A DNA stretch of 64,000 nt from Clostridium septicum (GCF_003606265.1 NZ_CP023671.1:1550001-1614000), one strand, 5' to 3'; shown: positions 1 through 18,769, counted from the first letter of the stretch. Notes: a model not told the origin generated them from the letters alone. Program-made: numbers and translations.

Positions 1-1084
1 GAGCTAATGAATTATCAAATAGCATCTTAGCCTTAATCTTTTTATGGTATCTTGCTTCAAATTCTTTAAACTTATTTTCGTAGCATGAATCCCCCGTTCC
101 TAGAATCACCACTTGAACATCTTCCTGTAATAGACCTTCTAGCATATTTACTATTAAATCACAGCCTTTTTGATGTGTTAGTCTAGATACCATCCCTATC
201 ATAGGCACTTCACTATTCACAGGTAACCCTAAATGTTCTTGTAAATGCTTTTTATTAAACTTCTTATCTTCAATATTTTTCAGTGAATAATTTTTATAAA
301 TTAGCTTGTCCTTAGAAGGGTTATACTCGTCATAATCTATTCCATTAACAATTCCTTGTAGGTAATCACCTCTATACTGTAGTAATCCATGCAGTCCTTC
401 TCCATATTCAGGTGTCTTTATTTCTTCTGCATAGCTTTTACTTACAGTAGTTATTTTATCTGAATAATTAATTGCTCCTTTTAAAAAACTAACTCCACCA
501 TTAAACTCTATGCTTCCATCGTTAAATAATCCATAATCATATCCAAATAACTCTGGTAAAATTTCCTTACTAAATGTTCCTGTAAAAAATAAATTATGAA
601 CTGAAAATACCGTTTTTATATCTTTATAAAAATCATCTCTCATATACTCTACCTTATGAAGAACTGGAATCATACCTGTCTGCCAATCATTGCAATGTAT
701 TAAATCAGGCTTCCAATCTATTTCTTTCATAAAATTAAGTACAGCTCTATTAAAAAATGCAAATTTTTCTCCGTCATCATAATATCCATATAATCCATTT
801 CTTTTAAAATAGTATTCATTATCTATAAAATAATAAATTACACCTCTATATTTATATTCAAATATTCCACAATACTGATTTCTCCAACTTACAGGAACCA
901 TAAACCATTTTATAAATTTAAATTTTTTTTTAAAATTTTTATTTATGTCTCTATATTGGGGAATTACAACACGTATATCTACGTCTAATTTACTCAATGC
1001 TTGTGGTAAAGCCCCCATAACATCTCCTAATCCACCTGTTTTTATAAATGGATGTGCCTCTGATGCAACCATCAATACCTTCAT
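1..1084 (-). CDS. glgA: Glycogen synthase GlgA, first copy, 3' end outside window
   Basis: Transfers glucose from ADP-glucose to the end of a growing alpha-1,4-glucan in the cytoplasm. About 361 residues are visible; the last ~115 lie left of the window. The start reads MKVLMVASEAHPF, and the donor-loop motif KTGGLGDVMGALP follows at residues ~15-27, the signature of the GT5 synthase family. Later HCNDWQTG and the loop RLTHQKGCDL are also typical. It starts at the base after the glgB stop, with its ribosome site inside the glgB 3' end, so the two are translationally coupled. A second, full-length GlgA at 24,888-26,321 is clearly related but not identical. Confidence 0.95.
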   Translation of the reverse strand, partial: MKVLMVASEAHPFIKTGGLGDVMGALPQALSKLDVDIRVVIPQYRDINKNFKKKFKFIKWFMVPVSWRNQYCGIFEYKYRGVIYYFIDNEYYFKRNGLYGYYDDGEKFAFFNRAVLNFMKEIDWKPDLIHCNDWQTGMIPVLHKVEYMRDDFYKDIKTVFSVHNLFFTGTFSKEILPELFGYDYGLFNDGSIEFNGGVSFLKGAINYSDKITTVSKSYAEEIKTPEYGEGLHGLLQYRGDYLQGIVNGIDYDEYNPSKDKLIYKNYSLKNIEDKKFNKKHLQEHLGLPVNSEVPMIGMVSRLTHQKGCDLIVNMLEGLLQEDVQVVILGTGDSCYENKFKEFEARYHKKIKAKMLFDNSLA

Positions 1085-3106
1085 TTAAATTTTCTCTCCC
1101 TTTTCTACCTTTTGTTCTTTCTTATTTTTCCTAATAACATTTCTACTATTATGTTTATTACTACTATTGACTTTATTAAATTCCTTAACTCCTAATACTA
1201 ATGTAGCCATTGGTGGAATTTTAGTCTTTATTGAATATGGTTGACTATGACTTTCAATCTCCTGCGCTACTAAAATATCATCAATAACTTGCCCAGAACC
1301 ACCATACTCAGCATTATCTGTATTAAATAATTCTTTATACTCTCCTAAATATGGTACTCCAACTTCAAAATCATAATAAACTACAGGAGTAAAGTTACAT
1401 ATAAATATTAATGTATCCTTATCTTCCTTACCTTTTCTAATAAAAGTTATAATACTTTGATCATCATTATCTGCATCTATCCATTGAAATCCATTTGTAT
1501 CATAATCAAGTTCCCATAAAGCTTTGTTATTTTTATAAAACTTATTTAATTCTTTAAAATATCCTTGGGTCTTTTTATGCATTTCAAACTCATCAATTAA
1601 CTTCCATTCTAACTCCTCATATTCTCTCCATTCAATAAATTGACCAAACTCTGACCCCATAAATAAAAGTTTCTTTCCTGGGTGTCCAATCATATATGAG
1701 GTAAATAACCTTAAACCAGAAAACTTATTCCAATAATCTCCCCACATCTTATCAACTAAAGATTTTTTACCATGAACTACTTCATCATGGGATATAGGTA
1801 ATATAAAATTTTCTGAGTAGTTGTACATCATAGAGAAATTTAATTTATTATGATGATGCTTTCTATATATAGGATCTAATTCAACATATTCTAATGAATC
1901 ATTCATCCATCCCATATTCCATTTAAAATTAAAACCAAGTCCTCCTTCATGAACTGGCTTTGTCACATTAGGCCAAGAGGTTGATTCTTCAGCAATCATA
2001 AGCATATTTCCACATTCAGAAAAAACCACAGTATTTAATTCTTTTAAAAATTCCATTCCTTCTAGACAACCATTATCACCATATTTATTAGGTATCCATT
2101 CACCTTCGTTTCTTCCATAGTCTAAATATATTATATTTGATACAGCATCTACTCTAAGCCCATCTACATGAAATTCCTTTATCCAATACAATGCATTAGA
2201 TATTAAAAAACTTTTAACCTCTGGTTTACCTAAATCAAAATTAAAAGTTCCCCACCCTTTGTTATCGGCTTTCCATCCTTCTTCGTACTCATAAGTTGGG
2301 CCTCCATCAAACATATATAATCCATGCTCATCTTTACAGAAATGACTTGGTACCCAATCTAATATAACTCCAATATCATTTTTGTGTAATTCATTAATTA
2401 AATTTTTTAATCCTTCAGGTGTACCATATCTACTAGTTGGAGAATAGTATCCTACTCCTTGATATCCCCAAGATGCATCCAAAGGATGCTCTACTAAGGG
2501 CATTATTTCCACATGAGTATATCCCATTTCAACTAAATATTTAGGTAGTTCAATAGCTAATTCATCATAACTTAAAAATTTACCATCTCTAGTTTTCCAA
2601 GAGCCTAGATGAACTTCGTATATATTTAAAGGATTTTCATATACATTATTCTTTTTTCTTTTATTAATCCACTTTCTATCATTCCACTTAAATTTTATAT
2701 CTTCTTTAACTATAGATGCCGTATTAGGTCTTAATTCAGATAAACAAGCATATGGATCAGCTTTATAAACTCCTTTAGTTCCCCATTTGTTAACTATATA
2801 ATACTTATATCTACATCCAGGTTTTAATCCTTGAATAAAAATACTCCACAACCCTTTACCTGTAACTCTTTTAAGCTTGTACTCATCTGTTGGTTTGAAA
2901 TCATTAAAATCTCCAACAACATATATGGAACTCGCATTTGGTGCCCATGTAGTAAATCTTATTCCTCTCTTTCTATTCTCTACAATACAATGAGCTCCCA
3001 TAAATCTGTAACTATTATAGTTTTTACCTTCATGAAATAAATAATTATCTTCTTCATATATTTCTCCCTTTTTAACTACTACTTTTTTTTCTTTTATAGC
3101 TACCAT
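1085..3106 (-). CDS. glgB: 1,4-alpha-glucan branching enzyme
   Basis: Cuts an alpha-1,4-glucan chain and re-attaches it as an alpha-1,6 branch during glycogen synthesis. The 673 residues hold an N-terminal CBM48-type beta domain (~45-140), a GH13 barrel (~160-560) and a C-terminal beta domain. The four GH13 regions are visible: DWVPSH at 250-255, GLRVDAVSN at 316-324 (nucleophile Asp320), AEEST at 372-376 (acid/base Glu373) and SHDEVVH at 439-445. A Lys/Asn-rich tail of ~25 residues follows the last domain. The start has a strong AAGGAGG site. It is the first gene of a glgB-glgA unit; the synthase follows directly. The branching enzyme needed by the second cluster at 20-26 kb is not found there, so this gene may serve both. 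Confidence 0.96.
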   Translation of the reverse strand: MVAIKEKKVVVKKGEIYEEDNYLFHEGKNYNSYRFMGAHCIVENRKRGIRFTTWAPNASSIYVVGDFNDFKPTDEYKLKRVTGKGLWSIFIQGLKPGCRYKYYIVNKWGTKGVYKADPYACLSELRPNTASIVKEDIKFKWNDRKWINKRKKNNVYENPLNIYEVHLGSWKTRDGKFLSYDELAIELPKYLVEMGYTHVEIMPLVEHPLDASWGYQGVGYYSPTSRYGTPEGLKNLINELHKNDIGVILDWVPSHFCKDEHGLYMFDGGPTYEYEEGWKADNKGWGTFNFDLGKPEVKSFLISNALYWIKEFHVDGLRVDAVSNIIYLDYGRNEGEWIPNKYGDNGCLEGMEFLKELNTVVFSECGNMLMIAEESTSWPNVTKPVHEGGLGFNFKWNMGWMNDSLEYVELDPIYRKHHHNKLNFSMMYNYSENFILPISHDEVVHGKKSLVDKMWGDYWNKFSGLRLFTSYMIGHPGKKLLFMGSEFGQFIEWREYEELEWKLIDEFEMHKKTQGYFKELNKFYKNNKALWELDYDTNGFQWIDADNDDQSIITFIRKGKEDKDTLIFICNFTPVVYYDFEVGVPYLGEYKELFNTDNAEYGGSGQVIDDILVAQEIESHSQPYSIKTKIPPMATLVLGVKEFNKVNSSNKHNSRNVIRKNKKEQKVEKGEKI

Positions 3107-3150
3107 ATATCCCCCTCCTTATCCCCATAATCGATTTACATATATTTGAA

Positions 3151-3159
3151 ATTATATCA
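3151..3159 (-). promoter_or_regulatory. Extended -10 promoter of glgB-glgA
   Basis: On the minus strand TG-A-TATAAT is seen about 45 bases before the glgB start; no good -35 box lies 16-18 bases upstream. The rest of the 375-base gap between glgB and the 5S gene (3160-3404) is AT-rich and holds nothing else that I recognise. Confidence 0.5.
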
Positions 3160-3404
3160 TAGTTAACTTTCTTTTCCCATTTCTTTTGAAATACAATTAT
3201 CCTCATTTTTTTATTTAACTCTACAGCATTCATTAGTATTCATTTTTTTAAGAGCACTTTTAACAAATTAATTATAAAACCATAATATTTTTATAATTTA
3301 AAAAATATTCAAACAATTTTCCTTTTAAAACCTTATTTTTTCTTTTTTATATAAATTAATACTTTTTAGTTAAATTTAGTAAAATATACTTTTAAATTTT
3401 TCTA

Positions 3405-3477
3405 CAAAAAAATAAGATGGTTCAAATCAAAACCATCTTAAAAACAAAAAAATAAGAGTCTATTAAGACTCTTATTT
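3405..3477 (-). terminator. Tandem terminators of rRNA operon 1
   Basis: Two hairpins, each followed by a U run when read leftwards, lie just after the 5S gene: one at 3451-3476 (AATAAGAGTC arm) and one at 3412-3440 (AAGATGGT arm). Tandem terminators are usual after rRNA operons. Confidence 0.85.
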
Positions 3478-3481
3478 ACTA

Positions 3482-3598
3482 ACCTGGCAACGTTCTACTC
3501 TCCCACACAGTCTCCCATGCAGTACCATCGACGCTGTAGAGCTTAACTTTCCTGTTCGGAATGGGAAGGAGTGTTTCCTCTACGCCATCATCACCAGA
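3482..3598 (-). rRNA. rrf: 5S rRNA, operon 1
   Basis: A 117-base gene with the conserved CCCATTCCGAACAGGA region and closing ends TCTGGTGATG / TTGCCAGGT. It lies ~200 bases after the 23S gene. It differs from the 5S of operons 2 and 3 at one base of the loop near 3518 (CCCATGC against CCCGTGC). Confidence 0.96.
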
Positions 3599-3710
3599 TG
3601 ATGTGAGATCCTAAATCTTTGATTTATATATCAAACCTACTCAGCTGTGCTGAGTTTCCTTTTCAACAATTAAATCTCAGTTTAGTTCTTACTTTACTTT
3701 TTCAGAGAAT

Positions 3711-6902
<3,192 letters not shown>

Positions 6903-6920
6903 AAAAATTTTGAAGGCTTT

Positions 6921-8623
<1,703 letters not shown>

Positions 8624-8653
8624 TTTTCTTCATCGCCCTCAAGCGACTCGTTT

Positions 8654-8682
8654 ATCTTACCACTTTCATCATTTTGTGTCAA
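8654..8682 (-). promoter_or_regulatory. rRNA operon 1 promoter P2
   Basis: TTGACA (8677-8682), a 17-base spacer and TAAGAT (8654-8659) on the minus strand, preceded by an A/T tract that could act as an UP element. The early transcript holds GTCGC, shared by all three operons. Confidence 0.85.
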
Positions 8683-8741
8683 CAACTTTTTAAAAAAAGT
8701 TTTTTCAAGTTTTTTTGACTTGTTTCTAGTGGATGAGATAA

Positions 8742-8770
8742 ATATTATCATCATATTTAAATTATGTCAA
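8742..8770 (-). promoter_or_regulatory. rRNA operon 1 promoter P1
   Basis: A second promoter 88 bases upstream of P2: TTGACA (8765-8770), 17 bases, TAATAT (8742-8747). Tandem promoters are common for rRNA operons. The rest of the gap up to the next gene (8771-8950) is AT-rich with no other signal seen. Confidence 0.65.
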
Positions 8771-8950
8771 CTATATTTTTATGTTTTTTAAATCTAATTA
8801 TAATTTCTTAACTTTAATATTCATATATTGTCTTTTCTTTCGTATATTAACATACATTTCATAGTTAAGCTAAAGAAATATACGTAGATGCATTATGTTA
8901 AAGCTTAATACTCTAATTAACTAAAATTCATTTCTGCACATATTAACTAT

Positions 8951-9838
8951 TTATTTAAATATATTTTTTATCCTTTTAATTATGTTGTTTCTTTCTTTTG
9001 TCATTTTATTCTCTTCTTTATCTAAAAATCTTACTAATTTAATTATAGGAGTGATTGTATTAATTGTATCATCATACCCAACTATCATTCTCTCTTTAGA
9101 TATTTTAGAATCAAATTCTAAAACTCCATCCAAAGCTCCATCTTCAACTACACTTGGTACAATTTCTATAATATCTAAATTATTAAATTTCCTTTTATCT
9201 ATTTTACTTTCTTTAGATAAATGTACTATTATTAATAAGTCACATACTTCATCATATATAGATTCAATAGGTACATTATCTACTATTCCACCATCTAAAT
9301 ACTCTTCACCTTCTACCTTCTGTTTCTCATAAATCATTGGTATTGCAGAACTTGCCAATAATATTTTCTTTATTTCATCACAACTATACTTATTAATAAG
9401 AAAGTGTTTAGCCTCTAATTTATCAATATCTGTACAAGTTACATAACATCTAATATCTGAGTCTGTAATAAAATTTAATTCTAGATTATCTATTATCTTT
9501 TCTAATCCTCCTCTAGAAATATTTCCACCTAGAATCATCTTTGGTATATACTTCTTAATGAAATGAATATTTTTTATACCAACATCTAATAATGTCTTTC
9601 TTATTTTCAAATCAGCTTGGTTAATTGGTAATATTTCATTAGGCTTTATATTTTTCCATATTTCTTCTGCTAAACTTAAATCTCCTTTCATAAATAAAAC
9701 CGCATTTAAAGCACCTATAGATGTTCCTGATATAACTTTTACATACTTTTCTATATTTAATTCTCTTAAAGCTCTCCACACACCAATTTGATATGCCCCT
9801 CTGGCCCCTCCTCCAGCTAATACTAACCCTATTTTCAA
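8951..9838 (-). CDS. Patatin-like phospholipase (RssA/YchK type)
   Basis: Predicted serine hydrolase of the bacterial patatin family, presumably acting on acyl esters of lipids; the true substrate cannot be read from sequence. In 295 residues the oxyanion motif GGGARG is at 9-14, the nucleophile motif GTSIG at 38-42 (Ser40) and the DGG motif with catalytic Asp182 near 182-184, so the Ser-Asp dyad is complete. The start codon is TTG with an AGGAGG site five bases upstream. No signal peptide. It stands alone between rRNA operon 1 and ppsR. Confidence 0.88.
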   Translation of the reverse strand: MKIGLVLAGGGARGAYQIGVWRALRELNIEKYVKVISGTSIGALNAVLFMKGDLSLAEEIWKNIKPNEILPINQADLKIRKTLLDVGIKNIHFIKKYIPKMILGGNISRGGLEKIIDNLELNFITDSDIRCYVTCTDIDKLEAKHFLINKYSCDEIKKILLASSAIPMIYEKQKVEGEEYLDGGIVDNVPIESIYDEVCDLLIIVHLSKESKIDKRKFNNLDIIEIVPSVVEDGALDGVLEFDSKISKERMIVGYDDTINTITPIIKLVRFLDKEENKMTKERNNIIKRIKNIFK

Positions 9839-9944
9839 AATATCCTCCTAATCTTTTATTCTAAAAAATCAACTCGTAAACTATTAAATTTGCTGCTATC
9901 ATAAAATTATCAGTAAATTTAAAACAAATATAATTTCCTAAAAC

Positions 9945-9980
9945 CAAAAAGGCGATTTAGAATTAATTTCCGTATCGCCA
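9945..9980 (-). terminator. Terminator of ppsR
   Basis: Inverted repeat GGCGAT / ATCGCC with a U run, read leftwards, directly after the ppsR stop. Confidence 0.65.
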
Positions 9981-9988
9981 AATGTTGT

Positions 9989-10795
9989 TTATTTATTATC
10001 ATGACCTAAAGCTTTAATAATTATTAACGCAGTATCCTCTATTGCTCTTTGTGTAACATCAATAGTTCTACATCCTAACTTTCTCATTATCCTATCTGAA
10101 AACTCAAACTCTTCTAGAATTCTTGCATCACTTGCATATTCTATATCTGCTGGTATTCTATGAAATTTATCTAATCTACGTTTTCTAATTTCTATTAATT
10201 GAAGTGGATTTATAACAAGGCCAAATATTTTCTTTTTATCTATTTCATATATTTCTTCAGGTACTCCTACTTCGGGTACTAAAGGAATATTTATGGCCTT
10301 AATTCCCTTATTAGCTAAATACATACACAATGGTGTTTTAGATGTTCTTGATAATCCAACTAAAACTACATCTGCATTTTTTAGTCCTCTATAATCTTTA
10401 CTATCATCATATTGCATAGCAAATTCCATGGCTTCAATTCTCTTAAAATAAACTTCATCAGTTTTCCACATTGCCCCTGGATTGTAATTAGGAATTTTAT
10501 TAATTATAGTCGATGCAACATTTATTATTGGACCTAATACATTTAATACTGATATATTTTTTTCAGCCCCTTTTTGGGTTAGATACTCTCTAACGTTTAC
10601 AGTTATTATAGTAGATACTACCATGACCTTCTCGCAAAGTTCTATTTCCTTTATTAACTCTTCAACATCCTCTAATGTTTTTACATAAGGTATCCTTTTT
10701 ACCTCTACATCATTCCCAAATTGACTTGCAGCAGCAACCGCTACTTGCTCAGCTGTTTCTCCTATAGAATCTGAAACTGCAAAAATAGTTAACAT
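9989..10795 (-). CDS. ppsR: Pyruvate, phosphate dikinase regulatory protein (DUF299)
   Basis: Bifunctional ADP-dependent kinase and phosphate-dependent phosphorylase that switches pyruvate, phosphate dikinase (or PEP synthase) off and on by acting on a threonine next to its catalytic histidine. The 268 residues match the usual length. The N-terminal [10 protein letters not shown] and the P-loop-like GLSRTSKTP (147-155) are hallmarks of the family. The start has a GAGGAGGGT-type site. The dikinase itself is not in this window. In a sugar-fermenting clostridium this protein would help set flux between pyruvate and PEP. Confidence 0.92.
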   Translation of the reverse strand: MLTIFAVSDSIGETAEQVAVAAASQFGNDVEVKRIPYVKTLEDVEELIKEIELCEKVMVVSTIITVNVREYLTQKGAEKNISVLNVLGPIINVASTIINKIPNYNPGAMWKTDEVYFKRIEAMEFAMQYDDSKDYRGLKNADVVLVGLSRTSKTPLCMYLANKGIKAINIPLVPEVGVPEEIYEIDKKKIFGLVINPLQLIEIRKRRLDKFHRIPADIEYASDARILEEFEFSDRIMRKLGCRTIDVTQRAIEDTALIIIKALGHDNK

Positions 10796-10979
10796 TCTAA
10801 TACCCTCCTCATTGGTCTATCCTTATTAATATTATTTTTCTAATTATTATTAATATTCTAAAAATATACTTTTCTTAATTATATCAATATTTTCAATAAA
10901 TTGTTATACATATATGAATTTATGTATTATATATGATAAAATCTTTATATTGATATACTTTATTAAATAGGAGGTTTTT

Positions 10980-11729
10980 ATGAAGCAAAAATTAAATAAA
11001 GATAAATTGATAACTATATCACTGCTTCCAGCTATGTGGTTAATATACTTCTTATTCGAAATATTCACAGGAAGAGTCAAAGACTTATACACTTTAACAT
11101 TAAATTTATCATTGATATTTGTATTTGCTTTTACTGGGTGGATTATTTACTATTCTTTTGAAAAAAATTCTAAAGGTTTATCTTTTAAAAACCTAAGTAT
11201 TTTATTCATTATATTAATGATTATAGATCAAGGTGGAAAAATAATAATAAAATTCTTCTTTTTTCATAAATACTTCGAAATAATCCCAAACTTTTTATCT
11301 TTTAACCCTATAATAAATTCTGAGGGTTCTTGGCTAAATGCCAGATTTGGATTTGGAGTAAGTTTCCCTATTCTTATTCTAGTAAACGCACTAGCTCTTT
11401 TTCTATTTGTAGAACTTTATAGATATTATCTTAATAAAGGGAATAAGGGATTCTGGAGTGACATGTGTTTTATATTTATATTTACTGGAGCTTTATGTTC
11501 ATTAATAGATAAAGTTTTTTATGGTGGTAGTTTAGACTTCATTGGAATTAGTAATTTGTTTGTAGCTGACATTAAAGATATCTATATAAATATTGGGATT
11601 TTATTTTTTATAATGTGTATATATACTAGTGGGTATTTATCAGATAATGAAGATACTACATTAAAAGAAGATATTCAAGGAATAAAGAAGTTTTTGTCAT
11701 TTGTAAAAAAAGATATTTTTAAACTATAA
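10980..11729 (+). CDS. Signal peptidase II-like membrane protein
   Basis: Resembles lipoprotein signal peptidase LspA, which removes signal peptides from prolipoproteins. The 249 residues hold about six hydrophobic segments (near 12-28, 40-58, 72-90, 126-146, 158-176, 200-218), more than the four of LspA. LspA-like blocks are IDQGGK (82-87), LIDKVFYGG (175-183, Asp177) and LFVADI (193-198, Asp197), so both catalytic aspartates are present. The usual GN before the first aspartate is CS here, and the protein is ~80 residues longer than typical LspA. It is probably a paralogue with changed specificity, not the main LspA. Good AGGAGG site. Confidence 0.7.
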   Translation: MKQKLNKDKLITISLLPAMWLIYFLFEIFTGRVKDLYTLTLNLSLIFVFAFTGWIIYYSFEKNSKGLSFKNLSILFIILMIIDQGGKIIIKFFFFHKYFEIIPNFLSFNPIINSEGSWLNARFGFGVSFPILILVNALALFLFVELYRYYLNKGNKGFWSDMCFIFIFTGALCSLIDKVFYGGSLDFIGISNLFVADIKDIYINIGILFFIMCIYTSGYLSDNEDTTLKEDIQGIKKFLSFVKKDIFKL

Positions 11730-11731
11730 AA

Positions 11732-11763
11732 AAGGAAAAGGTATATTACCTTTTCCTTTTTAT
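11732..11763 (+). terminator. Terminator of the LspA-like gene
   Basis: AAAGGAAAAGGTA / TACCTTTTCCTTTTT hairpin starting three bases after the stop codon. Confidence 0.85.
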
Positions 11764-11790
11764 ATATATTATGCTAAGCAAGTTCCTATT

Positions 11791-11818
11791 AAAAAATCAC
11801 TTCTTTCGAAGTGATTTT
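11791..11818 (-). terminator. Terminator of the 5S-tRNA-Lys unit
   Basis: AAAATCACTTC / GAAGTGATTTT hairpin with a U run, three bases beyond the tRNA 3' end, read leftwards. Confidence 0.85.
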
Positions 11819-11820
11819 TG

Positions 11821-11896
11821 TGGTGGCTTACCGGGGAATCGAACCCCGGACACCTTGATTAAAAGTCAAGTGCTCTACCGACTGAGCTAGTAAACC
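11821..11896 (-). tRNA. tRNA-Lys (anticodon UUU)
   Basis: A 76-base tRNA with encoded CCA. The anticodon stem CTTGA/TCAAG closes the loop CTTTTAA, giving UUU. Acceptor arms GGTTTAC and GTAAGCC pair fully with one G-U. It follows the free-standing 5S gene by five bases and shares its promoter and terminator. Confidence 0.95.
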
Positions 11897-11901
11897 ATAT
11901 G

Positions 11902-12018
11902 ACCTGGCAACGTTCTACTCTCCCACACAGTCTCCCATGCAGTACCATCGACGCTGTAAAGCTTAACTGTCCTGTTCGGAATGGGAAGGAGTGTTTCCTT
12001 TACGCCATCATCACCAGA
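11902..12018 (-). rRNA. rrf: Free-standing 5S rRNA gene
   Basis: A complete 117-base 5S gene with no 16S or 23S next to it. It differs from the operon 1 copy at three positions plus the last base. Two of the changes are a paired swap in helix II (GUAGAG/CUCUAC becomes GUAAAG/CUUUAC), so pairing is kept, which argues for a working gene. It is transcribed with tRNA-Lys(UUU) from a dedicated promoter. Confidence 0.93.
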
Positions 12019-12041
12019 TATTTTGCTCTCAACAAGAACTA

Positions 12042-12070
12042 ATTATATAGACTTTTGATTAATATGTCAA
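12042..12070 (-). promoter_or_regulatory. Consensus promoter of the 5S-tRNA-Lys unit
   Basis: TTGACA (12065-12070), exactly 17 bases, TATAAT (12042-12047) on the minus strand: both hexamers match the housekeeping sigma consensus at every base, with A/T tracts upstream. The start point would lie ~15 bases before 5S. The remainder of the 336-base gap to ldh (12,071-12,307) shows no gene. Confidence 0.9.
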
Positions 12071-12307
12071 CACCTTTTTTAAAAAAACTTTTATTTTCTT
12101 TTAGTTTTTTTATAACAAGACATATATCTTACTTAACTAACTAAATAACAGGAGGAATATTGTAAATATTTTAGCTTTATATTAGTATCTTTACTTACTA
12201 AAGATTAATTAATTTCCACAAGTTTATATTATTTTTATCCACATTGTTTATAACTTTTCACGCTATTTGTTAATAACTTTATAGGAAATAATATTTAAAA
12301 CAAAAAT

Positions 12308-12345
12308 AAGGGATATAAAACTTAAAAACAATTTTATATCCTTTT
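12308..12345 (-). terminator. Terminator of ldh
   Basis: GGATATAAAA / TTTTATATCC inverted repeat with a T-rich tail read leftwards. Confidence 0.75.
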
Positions 12346-12354
12346 ATAAAAAAT

Positions 12355-13305
12355 TTAGTATCCTAATTTACTTATATATTCTCTTATAACATTATTAGAT
12401 TTTTTAAACTTATCTAGCTCCTCATTTGTCATATCTAATTCAACAACCTCTTTAACACCATTTCTATTTAATACAGCAGGTACTCCTGTAAACACATTTT
12501 CTTCACCATACTCTCCATCTAATAATGTTGATACTGGTATTATTTTATTTTCATCATTTAATATAGCTTTAATTATAGCTACAGTTGATGTTGCTATTGC
12601 ATAATAAGTTGTTCCTTTTCTATTATAAACTTCCCAACCAGCTTTAGCTGTATCTGCAACTAGTTTATCTAAATCTACATTCCCAACTCTATCTTTATTG
12701 TCCTCTATTACTTTATTAAAAGGCTTTCCCCCAACATATACATGTGACCATGGCACCATTTGTGAATCCCCATGTTCACCCATAGAATAACCTTGAACAC
12801 TTCTAGGATCAACATTTAACAACTCACCTATAAAATTCTTTAATCTAGCAGAATCTACTGATGTACCAGATCCTATTACATGGCTTTTTGGCAACCCTGA
12901 TAATTTATATACATGATATGCTATAATATCCACAGGATTTGATATTATTATAAAATATCCTTTAAATCCACTCTTCATTATAGGATCAACTATAGACTTA
13001 GCTATTTGGGCTGATAAATCCAAAGTATCTAACCTAGTTTGCCCTGCTTTTGGTGGTGCTCCTGCTGTTATTACCACTATATCAACATCACCACAGTCTT
13101 CATACGAACCTCTCTTAACTCTTGTATTTCTATTTAAATACTCTATACAGTGATTTAAGTCCATCACTTCTCCAAGAGCCCTTTCTTCATTAATATCTAT
13201 CATTAATATTTCTTCACAAACCCCTTGTGTTATTAGACTAAACGCAGTACTTGAACCAACTAGTCCAGTTCCTACTATAGCTACTTTTCTTGCTTTTAAT
13301 GGCAT
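12355..13305 (-). CDS. ldh: L-lactate dehydrogenase family protein
   Basis: NADH-dependent reduction of pyruvate to L-lactate, a main fermentation exit. The 316 residues fit the family. The NAD loop GTGLVGSS is at 12-19, substrate arginines are Arg91 (in AGQTR) and Arg154, and the proton-relay motif GEHGDS is at 176-181 (His178). The specificity loop reads AGAPPKAGQTR; the position that is Gln in classical lactate and Arg in malate dehydrogenases is Pro here, so a related 2-oxoacid cannot be excluded. The start has an AAGGAGG site. It is monocistronic, between two RNA units. Confidence 0.85.
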   Translation of the reverse strand: MPLKARKVAIVGTGLVGSSTAFSLITQGVCEEILMIDINEERALGEVMDLNHCIEYLNRNTRVKRGSYEDCGDVDIVVITAGAPPKAGQTRLDTLDLSAQIAKSIVDPIMKSGFKGYFIIISNPVDIIAYHVYKLSGLPKSHVIGSGTSVDSARLKNFIGELLNVDPRSVQGYSMGEHGDSQMVPWSHVYVGGKPFNKVIEDNKDRVGNVDLDKLVADTAKAGWEVYNRKGTTYYAIATSTVAIIKAILNDENKIIPVSTLLDGEYGEENVFTGVPAVLNRNGVKEVVELDMTNEELDKFKKSNNVIREYISKLGY

Positions 13306-13452
13306 TATGTTTTCCTCCTTAGCAAATCAAATATTTATTTCTTCTTATTTCATTATATATATAAATTCTTTATATTGAAATAAAATTGTTTTAAATATAT
13401 AAATTTACTGAATTTTTTCTATATAGTTATATTATATAATTTTTTATAAAAG

Positions 13453-13482
13453 CAAAAAAATCCTAAACTTTTAGTTTAGGAT
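13453..13482 (-). terminator. Terminator of rRNA operon 2
   Basis: AATCCTAAACT / AGTTTAGGATT hairpin with a T run, after tRNA-Lys(CUU), read leftwards. Confidence 0.85.
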
Positions 13483-13487
13483 TTAAA

Positions 13488-13563
13488 TGGTGCGTCATCA
13501 GGGATTCGAACCCGGGACACCCTGATTAAGAGTCAGGTGCTCTACCAACTGAGCTAATAACGC
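13488..13563 (-). tRNA. tRNA-Lys (anticodon CUU)
   Basis: A 76-base tRNA with encoded CCA; anticodon loop CTCTTAA on stem CCTGA/TCAGG gives CUU. It lies five bases after the 5S of operon 2 and is its last gene. It differs widely in body sequence from the UUU tRNA at 11,821, so it is not a recent copy. Confidence 0.95.
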
Positions 13564-13568
13564 ATATT

Positions 13569-13685
13569 ACCTGGCAACGTTCTACTCTCCCACACAGTCT
13601 CCCGTGCAGTACCATCGACGCTGTAGAGCTTAACTTTCCTGTTCGGAATGGGAAGGAGTGTTTCCTCTACGCCATCATCACCAGA
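13569..13685 (-). rRNA. rrf: 5S rRNA, operon 2
   Basis: 117 bases, the operon 1 sequence with CCCGTGC in place of CCCATGC. It is followed by tRNA-Lys(CUU), which operons 1 and 3 lack. Confidence 0.96.
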
Positions 13686-13887
13686 TGGTGTGAGATCCTA
13701 AATCTTTGATTTAGATATCGAACCCACTCAGCTGTGCTGAGTTTCCTTTTCAACAATTAAATCTCAGTTTAGTTCTTACTTTACCTTTTCAGAGAATGTT
13801 CTCTGAAAATTGCACATGAATGAGAGCCAAAATCTTTGATTTCGTTTCTCGAATTCACTCAGCTCTGCTGAGTTTCATCTTATTGTT

Positions 13888-16792
<2,905 letters not shown>

Positions 16793-17093
16793 ATACGGTT
16801 CTCTTTTACAAAGAGTTAATTTACTTTCACAAAGAATATTATTCTTGGCTTGTTGTCACTTCTCAATTAACTTTCGTTAATCTGAAACTCCTGTTCACAT
16901 ACGCTTTCAGGAGTAAGTTCGAATAACTAAATTATAATTTTAGATTCTCACTTAAGTTGTTTTTAATTCATGTGCAATTTTCAAAGAACAAAAATTTTGA
17001 AGGCTTTTGGTCCTTCAAAATTGAACAGAAGTTAAGATACCATATCTTTTGAGTTATTACTAGTTAATCATCTTGTTAACTAGATTTCTCCAT

Positions 17094-18610
<1,517 letters not shown>

Positions 18611-18740
18611 AAGTTTAATCTGTTGCTCAAATTACTTTGAGTCTTTTAAGACTCTCAAAAGAATTGCTGGTTATTACTTAACTTTTATTCTGTTCAATTT
18701 TCAAAGACCATTTTCTTCATCGCCCTCAAGCGACTCGTTT

Positions 18741-18769
18741 ATCTTACCACTTTCATTATTTTGTGTCAA
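18741..18769 (-). promoter_or_regulatory. rRNA operon 2 promoter P2
   Basis: TTGACA (18764-18769), 17 bases, TAAGAT (18741-18746). I found no clear second promoter upstream; the 285-base stretch up to the MerR gene holds a small hairpin (CTTAGC..GCTAAG near 18,820) and a 15-base sequence also found upstream of operon 3, but no gene. Confidence 0.85.

Noticed and set aside
11902-12018. Free-standing 5S as a pseudogene
   Set aside because: Full length, paired compensating change in helix II, consensus promoter and terminator argue for function.
12251-12290. TTGTTAATAAC as a Rex (redox) operator for ldh
   Set aside because: It lies downstream of ldh, far from the promoter, and only one half fits the Rex consensus.
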